Shown: positions 6,814 to 14,923, counted from the first letter of the stretch. The stretch: 16,645 nt of DNA from Bermanella sp051277445 (GCA_051277445.1 JBNMQC010000040.1:1-16645); one strand, 5' to 3'. The notes: a model not told the origin generated them from the sequence alone. Numbers and translations: made by a program.

Positions 6814-7668
6814 TTATTTGTCTGCAACGACACTACTGGCTTGTGAGCCTTTAGCATCGCCATCTGGATGATCGTAAAACGGCGCTTTTTTAATCCACAA
6901 TTTAAGAGCTTGCCAATAAATACCCAACACCACTTTCAATGTCATAAATGGATACTGCACAAGGCTCTTACTAAAGTGTGTTTGCCACTCATGTTGCTCA
7001 AGGGTCAGGGTCGCATCGAAATGCTTATCGATGATCTCACCTTGCTGCTGAGTATTATCCATATGGATATGCAATTTTTCCGTGGGCGCAGACACCACCC
7101 AGTTATATTGCATGTTCATTGGGTTAAAGGGGGACACATGGAACTGTTTATCAAACTGAAACACATGATGCCGATCCCCTTTCAGCTGGTAGACGCGATC
7201 TTGAGTATCTGCACCTACTAGCAAGACATACGCATGACGCTCACCCCAAGGGGTATTGGTAATTTCAGCCATAATGGCGACCAATTGCTCATCATCGTCA
7301 AAACAATAATAGAAGCTCACAGGGTTAAAAATTAAATTAAAGTATCGTGCATGGGTGAGCACTCTGACACGCTTAATATTTAAACACGACTGACCATGCT
7401 CTTGCGCATACTGGTTTACTTTATCAATTACCGCCTCCTTTAAATCAGGCTGGCTGGCTTTAAAGTAATCCGCACGCTTAAAACTGGCGATATTTAAGCG
7501 ATTTAATCCGGTGTACCATTTTGATGTAAACAGTTCAGCCACTTCATCTAAATCCAAATACAACATGAACATATCGTAGGTGAAGGCATTACTCACTGGC
7601 ATGAAGCGACGGTGCCTAACCTGCCCTTTGTATACACAACTATGCAAGGTTTTAGGCTGCGAACTCAT
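6814..7668 (-). CDS. DUF1365 family protein
   Basis: A protein of 284 residues. It shows the family pattern from the N-terminus: HSCVYKGQVRHRRFMPVSNAFTY (9-31), an aspartate-rich YLDLDEV, then LTHARYFNLIFNPVSFYYCFD (about 105-125), ITNTPWGERHAY, and FHVSPFNPMNMQY. A hydrophobic C-terminal segment (FMTLKVVLGIYWQALKLW) may associate with the membrane. The reaction is not established. DUF1365 proteins almost always travel with a flavin amine oxidase-like gene and a CFA-like methyltransferase, as here, and a homologous neighbour pair in the Rhodobacter sphaeroides RpoE regulon is tied to furan fatty acid formation. Which of the UfaD/UfaO steps belongs to which protein I cannot say from sequence. 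ATG overlaps the upstream stop (ATGA), and a 27-39 nt gap leads to the next gene. Confidence 0.93.
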   Translation of the reverse strand: MSSQPKTLHSCVYKGQVRHRRFMPVSNAFTYDMFMLYLDLDEVAELFTSKWYTGLNRLNIASFKRADYFKASQPDLKEAVIDKVNQYAQEHGQSCLNIKRVRVLTHARYFNLIFNPVSFYYCFDDDEQLVAIMAEITNTPWGERHAYVLLVGADTQDRVYQLKGDRHHVFQFDKQFHVSPFNPMNMQYNWVVSAPTEKLHIHMDNTQQQGEIIDKHFDATLTLEQHEWQTHFSKSLVQYPFMTLKVVLGIYWQALKLWIKKAPFYDHPDGDAKGSQASSVVADK

Positions 7669-8924
7669 AGAGTAATACCAAACTGCTTCACCACTCTTAA
7701 GGCACTATTTACACCATCTTCGTGGAAACCATTGAACCAGTATGCACCACAAAAGTGGCTACGATTGTGTCCACTGATCTCGGCATGACGCTGCTGGGCT
7801 TTGATACCATCAAGTGTAAACACTGGGTGGGCATAACTGTATTTAGATAAAATCTTGCTTGGGTCTATTTCTTGGGCGCGATTTAAAGTCACCAATAATG
7901 TCTGCGGAGCATCATCAAAGTTTTGCAGGATATTCATATTGTAGGTCAGCATCGCGGTATCGCTTTTACGCTGGGGAATGTGGTAATTCCAACTGGCCCA
8001 AGCCAGCTTGCGTTTAGGCATCATGCTGTCATCGGTATGTAAAATCACATCATTCTTTTGAAACGGCAGCGCACCTAAAATATCACTTTCAAGCTGCGTG
8101 GGCTCTGCCAACATACTCAAGGCCTGATCACTGTGGCAAGAGAAAATCACTTGATCAAACTCAAACGCCTGATCGTGACTGTATAAGGTCACACTATCAG
8201 CATGGCGCTCTACTTTGGTGATCGGTGTATTAAGGTGGATACGCTCTTTAAATGGGCGAGTGATCGGTTCAATATAAGATTGAGAACCGCCAGAAAGCAC
8301 GCGCCACTGTGGACGCTCATCCACACTTAACATGCCGTGATTATTGAAAAACTGTAAAAAGAATTTTAGCGGAAAGTCCATCATCATGTCTTCAGAGGCC
8401 GACCAAATAGCCGCGCCCATTGGCACAATATAATGGTTCACAAATGACTTAGAATAACCATGCTTAGCAACAAACTCACCGAGCGTTTCTTCTTCGCTGA
8501 TTTCACCGTTTTCCAACGCTGACACCGTTTGCTTATTGAAGCGCAGAATATCTTTCACCATACGTAAGAAAGACGGTCTAAACAGATTACGGCGTTGAGC
8601 AAATAAACTATTTAGGCTAGTGCCGTTGTATTCAATACCCGTGTTTTCATCACGCACACTGAAACTCATGTCCGACTCTTCACTGTCAACGCCTAATTGA
8701 TCCATGAGTTTGATGAAGTTTGGATACGTCCAATCGTTGAACACAATAAAACCCGTATTCACAGGATATACCTTTCCACCCAACTCAACTGGGCGAGTAT
8801 GGGTATGGCCGCCGATATAATCATTGGCCTCAAATAACGAAACTTCGTGCTCACGGCTTAAAAGATGCGCTGATGTTAACCCCGCAATACCAGAACCAAT
8901 AACCGCAATTTTTTGTTTTTTCAC
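7665..8924 (-). CDS. FAD-dependent amine oxidase-like oxidoreductase
   Basis: A protein of 419 residues. The N-terminal Rossmann motif GSGIAG (residues 10-15) is followed by E32 at the end of strand two and GGHTHT (38-43), all typical of the flavin amine oxidase/desaturase superfamily. The C-terminal segment FCGAYWFNGFHEDGVNSA closes the FAD site. Relatives are labelled 'NAD(P)-binding' or 'cyclopropane fatty acid synthesis' proteins because they adjoin DUF1365 and CFA-like genes. In Rhodobacter the equivalent neighbour is an RpoE target linked to furan fatty acid synthesis. A role in oxidising or desaturating a methylated acyl chain is an inference. Translation starts at GTG (8924), with AAGGA 6 nt upstream. 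Its TGA overlaps the ATG of the DUF1365 gene. Confidence 0.93.
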   Translation of the reverse strand: MKKQKIAVIGSGIAGLTSAHLLSREHEVSLFEANDYIGGHTHTRPVELGGKVYPVNTGFIVFNDWTYPNFIKLMDQLGVDSEESDMSFSVRDENTGIEYNGTSLNSLFAQRRNLFRPSFLRMVKDILRFNKQTVSALENGEISEEETLGEFVAKHGYSKSFVNHYIVPMGAAIWSASEDMMMDFPLKFFLQFFNNHGMLSVDERPQWRVLSGGSQSYIEPITRPFKERIHLNTPITKVERHADSVTLYSHDQAFEFDQVIFSCHSDQALSMLAEPTQLESDILGALPFQKNDVILHTDDSMMPKRKLAWASWNYHIPQRKSDTAMLTYNMNILQNFDDAPQTLLVTLNRAQEIDPSKILSKYSYAHPVFTLDGIKAQQRHAEISGHNRSHFCGAYWFNGFHEDGVNSALRVVKQFGITL

Positions 8925-8945
8925 GCTTTATCCTTTTAACTTGGC

Positions 8946-9410
8946 TTAGTTCATGCGTTTTTTTAGAAATTGAATCACACGTTTCAATACAGGAATGTGT
9001 TCGTATAAAAGCGCACCGCCATCCACATAATCTTGGTGATGATAAACTTTTTCATTGAAACGAATATGGCTACTACCATTTACGTAAATGGTTTTACCGC
9101 CATTTAGTTGAGGGTGAATATACGCCATGGTCCAGGTCAACATGGCGCTATCTGATTTAATGAATTCGTCATGAAACTCAAACTGACAAAATTGTACATT
9201 TTGATAAATAGAGGCGCAGTAATCATTAAAGGCCTGAATGCCTTGGATATGATGAAAGCAGTCAATGAACTCCATATCCGCTGCATACACCATTTCGATG
9301 ATGCCACTTTTGCAGGTTTCAGCACTCAGTGTGTTGTAAAGATGCTTAAATGATTTCACCAGCAGCTTAGACTGCTCAAGATGATCAACGTCTGGCTGTT
9401 TGATATTCAT
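8946..9410 (-). CDS. NTF2/SnoaL-like small protein
   Basis: A protein of 154 residues with the cone-shaped NTF2 fold pattern: N-terminal helices (HLEQSKLLVKSFKHLYNTL), an acidic turn (VYAADMEFIDCFHHIQGIQAFNDYC), then alternating beta strands (VQFCQFEFHDEF, AMLTWTMAYIHP, IYVNGSSHIRF, VYHHQDYVDGGALLY) and a basic C-terminal helix ending KKRMN. The segment YHHQDYVDGGALLYE is typical of the NTF2-like proteins encoded beside flavin amine oxidase/DUF1365/CFA genes in sigma-ChrR loci. Such folds serve as small enzymes, binding proteins or scaffolds; the role here is unknown. GGAGG lies 5 nt before the ATG. Gaps are 9 nt from the desaturase gene and 21 nt to the next gene, so it is inside the operon. 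Confidence 0.88.
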   Translation of the reverse strand: MNIKQPDVDHLEQSKLLVKSFKHLYNTLSAETCKSGIIEMVYAADMEFIDCFHHIQGIQAFNDYCASIYQNVQFCQFEFHDEFIKSDSAMLTWTMAYIHPQLNGGKTIYVNGSSHIRFNEKVYHHQDYVDGGALLYEHIPVLKRVIQFLKKRMN

Positions 9411-9419
9411 GCACGCCTC

Positions 9420-10406
9420 CTAATCTGCTGACTTAATGGCACGATCATGATCGCGTCCTTCTTGTAGGATACGGCGCGGCACGGGGTTTAGATCATGCAC
9501 AATGCCAATCATACTCAGCAGCTTTAAGGTGTAGTAAGAGATATCAATTTCCCACCAATAAAATCCCTGACGAGCTGAGGTGGCAAAGCGGTGATGGTTA
9601 TTGTGCCAACCTTCCCCTAATGTGATAAACGCTAACCAAGGGTTATTACGACTGTGGTCCTTTGTGGGGAAGCGTCGCTTACCATAAATGTGCCCAAGGG
9701 AATTAATCGTAAACGTGGCATGAAACAAAATCACTGTTGAGACAAAAAAGCCCCAAATGAGCATTTGTAAACCACTGGTGCCTAACCCTGGCCAATATGC
9801 ATTCAGTACTTCACCAAGAATGAAGGTAAAGAGCGCCAAAACGGCTGGTGCGATAATATCGAAGCGATTCAAAAACCTAAGTTCGGGAAATTTTGTCCAG
9901 TCTTTGATAACAGAGTAATCGGTTTTAAAGGCTGCTTCGCAAATAAACCAGCCCATATGCGACCACCAAAAACCATGCTGTACAGGGGAATGTAAGTCGT
10001 CATCTTCATCACTGTGTTTATGGTGTTTCCTGTGATGACTTGCCCACCATAGGGGCCCACGTTGCGCTGAGCTGTTACCGATAAAGGCAAACACAAACTG
10101 CCAAAAGCGATTCACCTTAAAGCTGCGATGTGAAAAGTATCGGTGATAAAACGCTGTAATGGCGAACATGCGTAACCAAAAGAAGAATAAGCACACAATC
10201 ACAGCCACCGGGCTCACACCCACCCAGATCACACCAAGGCACATGGCGTGAACAAAGAAAAATGGTAGGCAGCGGATCCAATTGATATGGCGACTATTTT
10301 CATCTACTTCAGGGCCAACTGGGGCCTCAGAGTCCACCCAACGGATGATGTTTTGCCAAAGCGTATCGCGCTGAGACTTGGGTACATGAACTTGGTTTGA
10401 ACTCAT
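9420..10406 (-). CDS. Membrane fatty acid desaturase (delta-9 acyl-CoA desaturase type)
   Basis: A protein of 328 residues with hydrophobic segments near 47-85, 103-112, 183-206 and 213-232. All three di-iron His boxes are present: H88-RYFS-H93, H125-RK-H128-H129 and H268-NN-H271-H272, plus the additional ligand pattern NSLGH (235-239). This is the architecture of the O2-dependent stearoyl-CoA/delta-9 desaturase family, which inserts a cis double bond into acyl chains at the inner membrane. The regiochemistry is not visible from sequence. It could make unsaturated substrate for the CFA-like methyltransferase encoded last in the operon (inference). Its ATG overlaps the photolyase stop by 4 nt (ATGA), with AGGAG 11 nt upstream. 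I would not have expected a desaturase directly coupled to a photolyase. Confidence 0.95.
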   Translation of the reverse strand: MSSNQVHVPKSQRDTLWQNIIRWVDSEAPVGPEVDENSRHINWIRCLPFFFVHAMCLGVIWVGVSPVAVIVCLFFFWLRMFAITAFYHRYFSHRSFKVNRFWQFVFAFIGNSSAQRGPLWWASHHRKHHKHSDEDDDLHSPVQHGFWWSHMGWFICEAAFKTDYSVIKDWTKFPELRFLNRFDIIAPAVLALFTFILGEVLNAYWPGLGTSGLQMLIWGFFVSTVILFHATFTINSLGHIYGKRRFPTKDHSRNNPWLAFITLGEGWHNNHHRFATSARQGFYWWEIDISYYTLKLLSMIGIVHDLNPVPRRILQEGRDHDRAIKSAD

Positions 10407-11866
10407 GACAAACCATACTCCTTATTACTATTATTGGGCATGGGATCACTCAATTGCTTAAAATGCATCTTGGTTTGGGCCACCGACGTTTTATGGTCAA
10501 CGATGGGTGCCGCGTAACCACATAGGGTTTGTTGTTGTTTGTTCGGTTGATGAATGCTTTTATTATCCAGCGCAGCTAGTTCAGGCACATATTGACGAAT
10601 AAACGCCCCTTTTTCATCAAATCGTTGCGACTGCCGAGTTGGGTTAAAAATTCGAAAATACGGTACCGCATCGACACCGGTTGAAGCAGACCACTGCCAA
10701 CCGCCATTATTAGAGGCCAAGTCGCCGTCTATCAAGTGCTGCATGAAGAACTGCTCGCCAAGACGCCAGTCAATGAATAAGTGCTTAGTTAAGAACATGG
10801 CGGTAACCATTCGCAGTCGATTATGCATCCAACCTGTTTCAACTAATTGACGCATGGCCGCATCGACAATGGGGTAGCCAGTGCGGCCTTCGCACCAGGC
10901 AGTAAAGAGCTTGTTATCTTGTTTCCAAGGTAGTTGATCTGTATTCATCTTGAAAGGTTTAAAGCGACAGATTTCAGGGTAAGCCACCATTAAGTGACGA
11001 TAAAAATCGCGCCATATCAATTCAACGACCCAGGTCTTAACGCCCTGATTATCTAAACCATTTTTCACCATCACCGCTGCTTGAAAGCACTGGCGCACAC
11101 TAATGGCACCAATGGCAAGATACGCAGACAATTTCGACGTCCCCGAAATACTCGGAATATCCCGTAACTCGTGATACTGAAAAATAGCCTCTTCGATAAA
11201 ATCCTCGAGTAACTGGTTAGCATGACCCGACGTGGTGGGCCACAAACCTTGCCAACCTTGCTTGCGTGATTCGTCCACGCCAACCAATGCTTCGATCTTA
11301 GTTTCATGCAAAGGGCTCATACTGCCTTTGACCGAAAGTGTTTGCTGGGCCTGTGGCTTTGGGTAGATAGGACGAGATTTTTCATTTAAATCGGCTAGGT
11401 AAGCGTTTTTAAACGCCGTAAATACTTTATAGAAAGTCCCCTGCTTATTTTGAATACTGCCAGGGGGAATTAAGCATTGGTCATGAAAACCATGCGTTGG
11501 CACATTCATGCTAGCTAGCAGAGCACTGACCAGCTCTGTTAATTGAGACTCGTTCCACTCATATTCGTGATTAAAATAAACATGTTCAACGGCATGCTCT
11601 TTCACCAGTTGTTTGAGCTTGGGAATCACACCCGAAAAGTCAGCCGCGTCCATAACGATTAACGGCACGCCCAGTTGCTCTAATTCCTCAGATAAGGTTT
11701 GCAACTGACGCAATATAAAATCTTGTTGAATAGGCGCTACATTATGGATTTGCCATTGCTTAGCCGCTAAGAAATAAACGGCAACAGTCGGACCGTTTTG
11801 CATGGCTGAATAAAGCGCAGGATTATCATAGATTCGCAAATCACTACGAAACCACATTAGGTTCAT
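10403..11866 (-). CDS. phrB: Class I CPD DNA photolyase
   Basis: A protein of 487 residues (E. coli PhrB has 472). The N-terminal Rossmann-like antenna domain begins NLMWFRSDLRIYDNPAL; the FAD domain follows with TGYPIVDAAMRQL, WMHNRLRM (346-353) and NNGGWQWSASTGVDAVPYF (386-404). This last segment is nearly that of E. coli PhrB and supports CPD rather than 6-4 or cryptochrome specificity. With a constant offset of 8, the E. coli electron-transfer triad W306/W359/W382 maps to W314, W367 and W390, all present. It repairs cyclobutane pyrimidine dimers with blue or near-UV light. The start codon overlaps the stop of the upstream FAD-binding gene (TAATG), and the stop overlaps the desaturase start. 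Photolyase is a known target of RpoE/ChrR in Rhodobacter, consistent with the promoter ahead of this operon. Confidence 0.97.
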   Translation of the reverse strand: MNLMWFRSDLRIYDNPALYSAMQNGPTVAVYFLAAKQWQIHNVAPIQQDFILRQLQTLSEELEQLGVPLIVMDAADFSGVIPKLKQLVKEHAVEHVYFNHEYEWNESQLTELVSALLASMNVPTHGFHDQCLIPPGSIQNKQGTFYKVFTAFKNAYLADLNEKSRPIYPKPQAQQTLSVKGSMSPLHETKIEALVGVDESRKQGWQGLWPTTSGHANQLLEDFIEEAIFQYHELRDIPSISGTSKLSAYLAIGAISVRQCFQAAVMVKNGLDNQGVKTWVVELIWRDFYRHLMVAYPEICRFKPFKMNTDQLPWKQDNKLFTAWCEGRTGYPIVDAAMRQLVETGWMHNRLRMVTAMFLTKHLFIDWRLGEQFFMQHLIDGDLASNNGGWQWSASTGVDAVPYFRIFNPTRQSQRFDEKGAFIRQYVPELAALDNKSIHQPNKQQQTLCGYAAPIVDHKTSVAQTKMHFKQLSDPMPNNSNKEYGLS

Positions 11867-12873
11867 TAGGACGGCTCCGACAGAGTAGGCACGTCTACTT
11901 TACACATATGTTTGGCCAGCGCACAGCCACTCAAGTAAGCCGCCTCCACACCACCAACCTGTAATTCACCTAGCACGTAGTCACCACAAATATAAAGGCC
12001 ATCTTCACCACTCATAAATCCATTATCCACATGACCATTCTCACTGCCCTGAGAGTACAACCAACGGTGAGCATAATCACTTTTTACCACCAATGGCTCA
12101 GGACAAAGTTGAGATAGCTCATTAGCTAGCTCATAAACGACCTTATCTTTAGAGTAATCTAAACGCGCTTCACTCCATTCACGGCTCGCTTGCACACAAT
12201 ATACGTGTAATCCGTGGCCGGTATCACGCTTCGGTTTGCTATTTTCGTAGCTGATACGTGCAATGGTGTCATTTGGATGCAACAAAAGATTGGGCACACT
12301 TAAAGTGTGAGGTAGCGCAAACATGGCCACCCATTGAGGATGGATGGACGTGTTTTTAAGTAAAGCTTTAAAGTGGTGATCTTGAGGCAATAAGTCGTAA
12401 GTTTGAGGCGCAGGACAAGCCAATACAATCTCATTGGCATAGGCATAAAGAGACTCATGCCCGTCTGTTTCGCTGTACACGCTCCAAGTATTTTCACCTT
12501 TAACAATGGCACTGATGCGTACACCAAACTTCACACCTACCTCATCCGCTAAAAGCCGCGTTATGCTAGAGCTACGAGGCGTGCCCACATATTCAATTTG
12601 ACCATCATGCTGCATCCAAGAAGACACATGCCCAGCGTCACACCAAGATTTCACCACTTGTTCAAACTGTGACGTAGTGGCGGTGAAACTTAGTGCACCT
12701 AAGTCAAAGCTAACCGCATGTTCAGAACCCTGCACACGCTTAGATGACAAGCGGCCACCGCTGCCACGGGCTTTATCAACACATAAAACCTGCTTACCTT
12801 GACGCTTAAGTTTTGAAGCCAAAGTCAGGCCCGCCATGCCAGCGCCGATGACCAATACATCTGTTGAAATCAT
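11866..12873 (-). CDS. FAD/NAD(P)-binding oxidoreductase, renalase-like (COG3380)
   Basis: A protein of 335 residues. The dinucleotide-binding motif GAGMAG (10-15), D33 after strand two and GSGGR (37-41) form the FAD site. A C-terminal GLYICGDYVLGELQVGGVEAA segment provides the second FAD contact and the GD motif. The overall pattern is that of the renalase-like, COG3380 'predicted NAD/FAD-dependent oxidoreductases', which in proteobacteria often adjoin photolyase genes. The substrate is unknown; renalase itself oxidises mis-reduced NAD(P)H isomers, but I see no proof of that activity here. It is the first gene of the seven-gene operon, with a leader of about 20 nt after the predicted ECF promoter, and is transcribed divergently from the sigma factor gene. 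Confidence 0.9.
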   Translation of the reverse strand: MISTDVLVIGAGMAGLTLASKLKRQGKQVLCVDKARGSGGRLSSKRVQGSEHAVSFDLGALSFTATTSQFEQVVKSWCDAGHVSSWMQHDGQIEYVGTPRSSSITRLLADEVGVKFGVRISAIVKGENTWSVYSETDGHESLYAYANEIVLACPAPQTYDLLPQDHHFKALLKNTSIHPQWVAMFALPHTLSVPNLLLHPNDTIARISYENSKPKRDTGHGLHVYCVQASREWSEARLDYSKDKVVYELANELSQLCPEPLVVKSDYAHRWLYSQGSENGHVDNGFMSGEDGLYICGDYVLGELQVGGVEAAYLSGCALAKHMCKVDVPTLSEPS

Positions 12874-12897
12874 AATAAACCCTACCTTTTATCTGCT

Positions 12898-12927
12898 CTT
12901 TTACGCTTTGACTTCAAAGGCAGATCA
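12898..12927 (-). promoter_or_regulatory. ECF (RpoE/ChrR-type) promoter of the photolyase/lipid operon
   Basis: On the minus strand, TGATCT (12927-12922), an 18-nt spacer and TAAAAG (12903-12898); 24 nt then separate the -10 from the ATG at 12873. The architecture equals that of the SDR operon promoter at 4141-4170. The position just in front of the divergent sigma/anti-sigma pair supports regulon membership. The match to ECF11 promoters is from recalled consensus. Confidence 0.6.
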
Positions 12928-13008
12928 CAGATGCCATTTATATGGGCCATTTTGTCAGATAGGGCTTTACCACACGCCCTCATTCCATTACTTTAAAAAG
13001 GACTAAAA

Positions 13009-13638
13009 TTGTTACATTTCATGGTGTTAAGGGATCAAAATTTGAGCTCGCAAAACGCAAAAAACCTGCGACCACTGGACGATCTCATCAAAAGGATTGC
13101 CGACAACCAAGATCAAGCCGCATTTGTTGAGTTGTTTGAAAAGGCAGGTTCAAAGCTCAAGGCTTACGCCATGCGCTGCGGTGCCCTAGACGGCGAAGCT
13201 GAGGATATCGTGCAAGAATGCATGCTAACCGTCTGGCGAAAAGCCCACCAGTTCAACCCCAAAACGGCCTCAGGCACCACCTGGTTATACACCATAGTGC
13301 GTAACAAACGTATCGATATGGCCCGTAAAACCAAGTATGACGTGGTGGTATCTGATGACCTTTGGCCAGAACCTGAGGGTGAAGATCTTGAAACCGATGT
13401 TGAACGTGATCTGAACGGAAAGATCGCCCGTACATTATTACACGGCCTGCCAGATGAGCAGCGCCAGATCGTATACAAGGTGTACTTCGAGGGTAAGTCT
13501 CATAGCGAAATCGCCAATGAACTTGATTTACCTCTGGGTACCATTAAATCAAGGTTAAGACTAGCCATGAAAAAGCTAGACACCTTGGCACAAGAGCAAA
13601 TGACATGGCTAATTATCATCCTTCTGACGAACTTTTAA
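13009..13638 (+). CDS. ECF RNA polymerase sigma factor, RpoE/ChrR (ECF11-like) type
   Basis: A protein of 209 residues. Region 2 is clear: FVELFEKAGSKLKAYAMRCG, AEDIVQECMLTVWRKAHQFNP and TWLYTIVRNKRIDMARK (-10 recognition and core binding). Region 4 carries LPDEQRQIVYKVYFEGKSHSEIANEL and GTIKSRLRLAMKKL, the helix-turn-helix that reads the -35. The wording is very close to Rhodobacter sphaeroides RpoE, and the next gene encodes a ChrR anti-sigma factor, so this is the singlet-oxygen-type sigma, not E. coli RpoE. Translation probably starts at TTG (13009), with AAGGA 6 nt upstream; the first ATG (13021) is 18 nt from that site. The 3' end overlaps chrR by 34 nt. No TGATCY-type promoter is visible upstream on the + strand, so autoregulation is not supported by the sequence. 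Confidence 0.95.
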   Translation: MLHFMVLRDQNLSSQNAKNLRPLDDLIKRIADNQDQAAFVELFEKAGSKLKAYAMRCGALDGEAEDIVQECMLTVWRKAHQFNPKTASGTTWLYTIVRNKRIDMARKTKYDVVVSDDLWPEPEGEDLETDVERDLNGKIARTLLHGLPDEQRQIVYKVYFEGKSHSEIANELDLPLGTIKSRLRLAMKKLDTLAQEQMTWLIIILLTNF

Positions 13639-14240
13639 TGGAGTTCACAGCAGGGCAAAAACAAGATGCCCTAGGTATCATGGTGGCTTGCCACCTTGAG
13701 TCCTGCCGTGAGTGCCGAAAACGCAGTCAAGTATTTGAACAACTAGGCGGTGAAATCCTGAGCGAATCCCAGGAAACACCATTAAGCGAAGGCCTTCTTG
13801 GCAAGCTTTTAAGCCGACTGGGGGAAGCTCCAGCGAAAGAAACCGAAGTACAGGGTGATGCTCGCTTACCGCGACCGCTGCGCCGTTTTGTGCCGGGGTA
13901 TTTTGACAGCTTGCCTTGGAGCGGGCTGTCAAAAAACATCAAGGAATTCACCCTACCGTTAGGTGATAACCGTTATGTGGCTAAATTTTACAAAATAGCC
14001 GCAGGTAAGGAATTACCCGTTCACACCCACAAAGGTAACGAGTTTACCCTAGTGATGTCTGGGCAGTTCTCTGACGATGCCGGTGATTACAAACAAGGTG
14101 ATTTCATCTTGGCGGATAACAATATCAAGCACCAGCCTAGAGCCGGTATGAATGAAGATTGTATCTGTTTTGCCGTGATGGACGCGCCGCTGAAATTCAC
14201 CGGTTTCTTTGGTCGAATGCTTAATCCATTTATGCGTTAA
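13605..14240 (+). CDS. chrR: ChrR-type zinc-binding anti-sigma factor with cupin domain
   Basis: A protein of 211 residues. The N-terminal zinc anti-sigma domain has H5 and H30-x3-C34-x2-C37. The C-terminal cupin carries H140-x-H142-x3-E146 and H176, each exactly one residue before the metal ligands H141/H143/E147/H177 of Rhodobacter ChrR. C186 and C188 likewise match its C187/C189. The N-terminal domain holds the sigma factor inactive in the cytoplasm; the cupin domain is needed for release by singlet oxygen. The start overlaps the sigma gene by 34 nt, so the pair is co-transcribed and probably translationally coupled, keeping the two proteins in balance. All key residues are intact. A bidirectional terminator follows 24 nt after the stop. 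Confidence 0.96.
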   Translation: MANYHPSDELLMEFTAGQKQDALGIMVACHLESCRECRKRSQVFEQLGGEILSESQETPLSEGLLGKLLSRLGEAPAKETEVQGDARLPRPLRRFVPGYFDSLPWSGLSKNIKEFTLPLGDNRYVAKFYKIAAGKELPVHTHKGNEFTLVMSGQFSDDAGDYKQGDFILADNNIKHQPRAGMNEDCICFAVMDAPLKFTGFFGRMLNPFMR

Positions 14241-14258
14241 AGCAGGCTTACCAAGCAC

Positions 14259-14288
14259 AAAAAAGCCCAGTTGATACTGGGCTTTTTT
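14259..14288. terminator. Bidirectional terminator between chrR and apt
   Basis: AAAAAA, GCCCAGT (14265-14271), loop TGAT, ACTGGGC (14276-14282), TTTTTT (14283-14288). A-tract and T-tract on opposite sides let it serve both convergent genes. Confidence 0.92.
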
Positions 14289-14321
14289 CGTTCTGCAGGT
14301 AATCAGTCAAATAACTGGTCA

Positions 14322-14864
14322 CTAAAGGCCGTCGAACTCACAGATCGAATACACATCAAAGCCGGCTGCTTTGATTTTCTCACTGCCTTTTAAATCCGGC
14401 AAATCAATAATGGCGGCCACTTCCACTACATTGGCGCCCAATTTTTTTACCAGCTCACAAGCCGCTAGCATGGTGCCACCCGTGGCAATTAAATCGTCCA
14501 TCACCAAGACATTATCGCCCGGCTTAAAGGCATCTGTATGCAATTCAATTTCCGCACTGCCGTACTCTAAATCGTAGCTCTGACACACGGTGTCAAATGG
14601 CAACTTGCCTTTCTTACGTACCGGCACCAACGACAGGCCTAATTCATAGGCCAAAGGCGCGCCTAAAATGAAGCCACGGGCATCAATGGCGGCGACCGCG
14701 TCCAATTGCATGCCTTGATAGCGATGCACAAAGCTATCAATTAACTTACGAAACACCTGTTTGTTTTGTAATAAAGGCATGATGTCACGGAACATAACAC
14801 CTGGCTCAGGCCAGTTTTCCACAGTGCGCACTGCGTTTTTAATTTCATCTTGATAAACAGACAT
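14322..14864 (-). CDS. apt: Adenine phosphoribosyltransferase
   Basis: A protein of 180 residues, the usual length for bacterial Apt. It converts adenine and PRPP to AMP and pyrophosphate in the cytoplasm. PEPGVMFRDIMPLL (19-32) is the adenine-side signature, AIDARGFILGAPLAYELG (59-76) the conserved core, RKKGKLP (83-89) the flexible loop, and VLVMDDLIATGGTM (119-132) the PRPP-binding loop. The open frame extends 34 codons upstream, but ATG at 14864 is chosen because it fits the family N-terminus (MSVYQDEIKNAV) and has GGAA before it. It is followed in the same direction by nothing but the shared terminator. The Tsx-like gene and NCS2 permease nearby make this an adenine uptake and salvage block. 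An AAACCC-GCTA-GGGTTT hairpin (14893-14908) lies in its leader region; no convincing promoter was found. Confidence 0.97.
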   Translation of the reverse strand: MSVYQDEIKNAVRTVENWPEPGVMFRDIMPLLQNKQVFRKLIDSFVHRYQGMQLDAVAAIDARGFILGAPLAYELGLSLVPVRKKGKLPFDTVCQSYDLEYGSAEIELHTDAFKPGDNVLVMDDLIATGGTMLAACELVKKLGANVVEVAAIIDLPDLKGSEKIKAAGFDVYSICEFDGL

Positions 14865-14923
14865 AATGTTTCCAGTTTTTAACGAACTACTAAAACCCGC
14901 TAGGGTTTGATACGTTGAAACAT

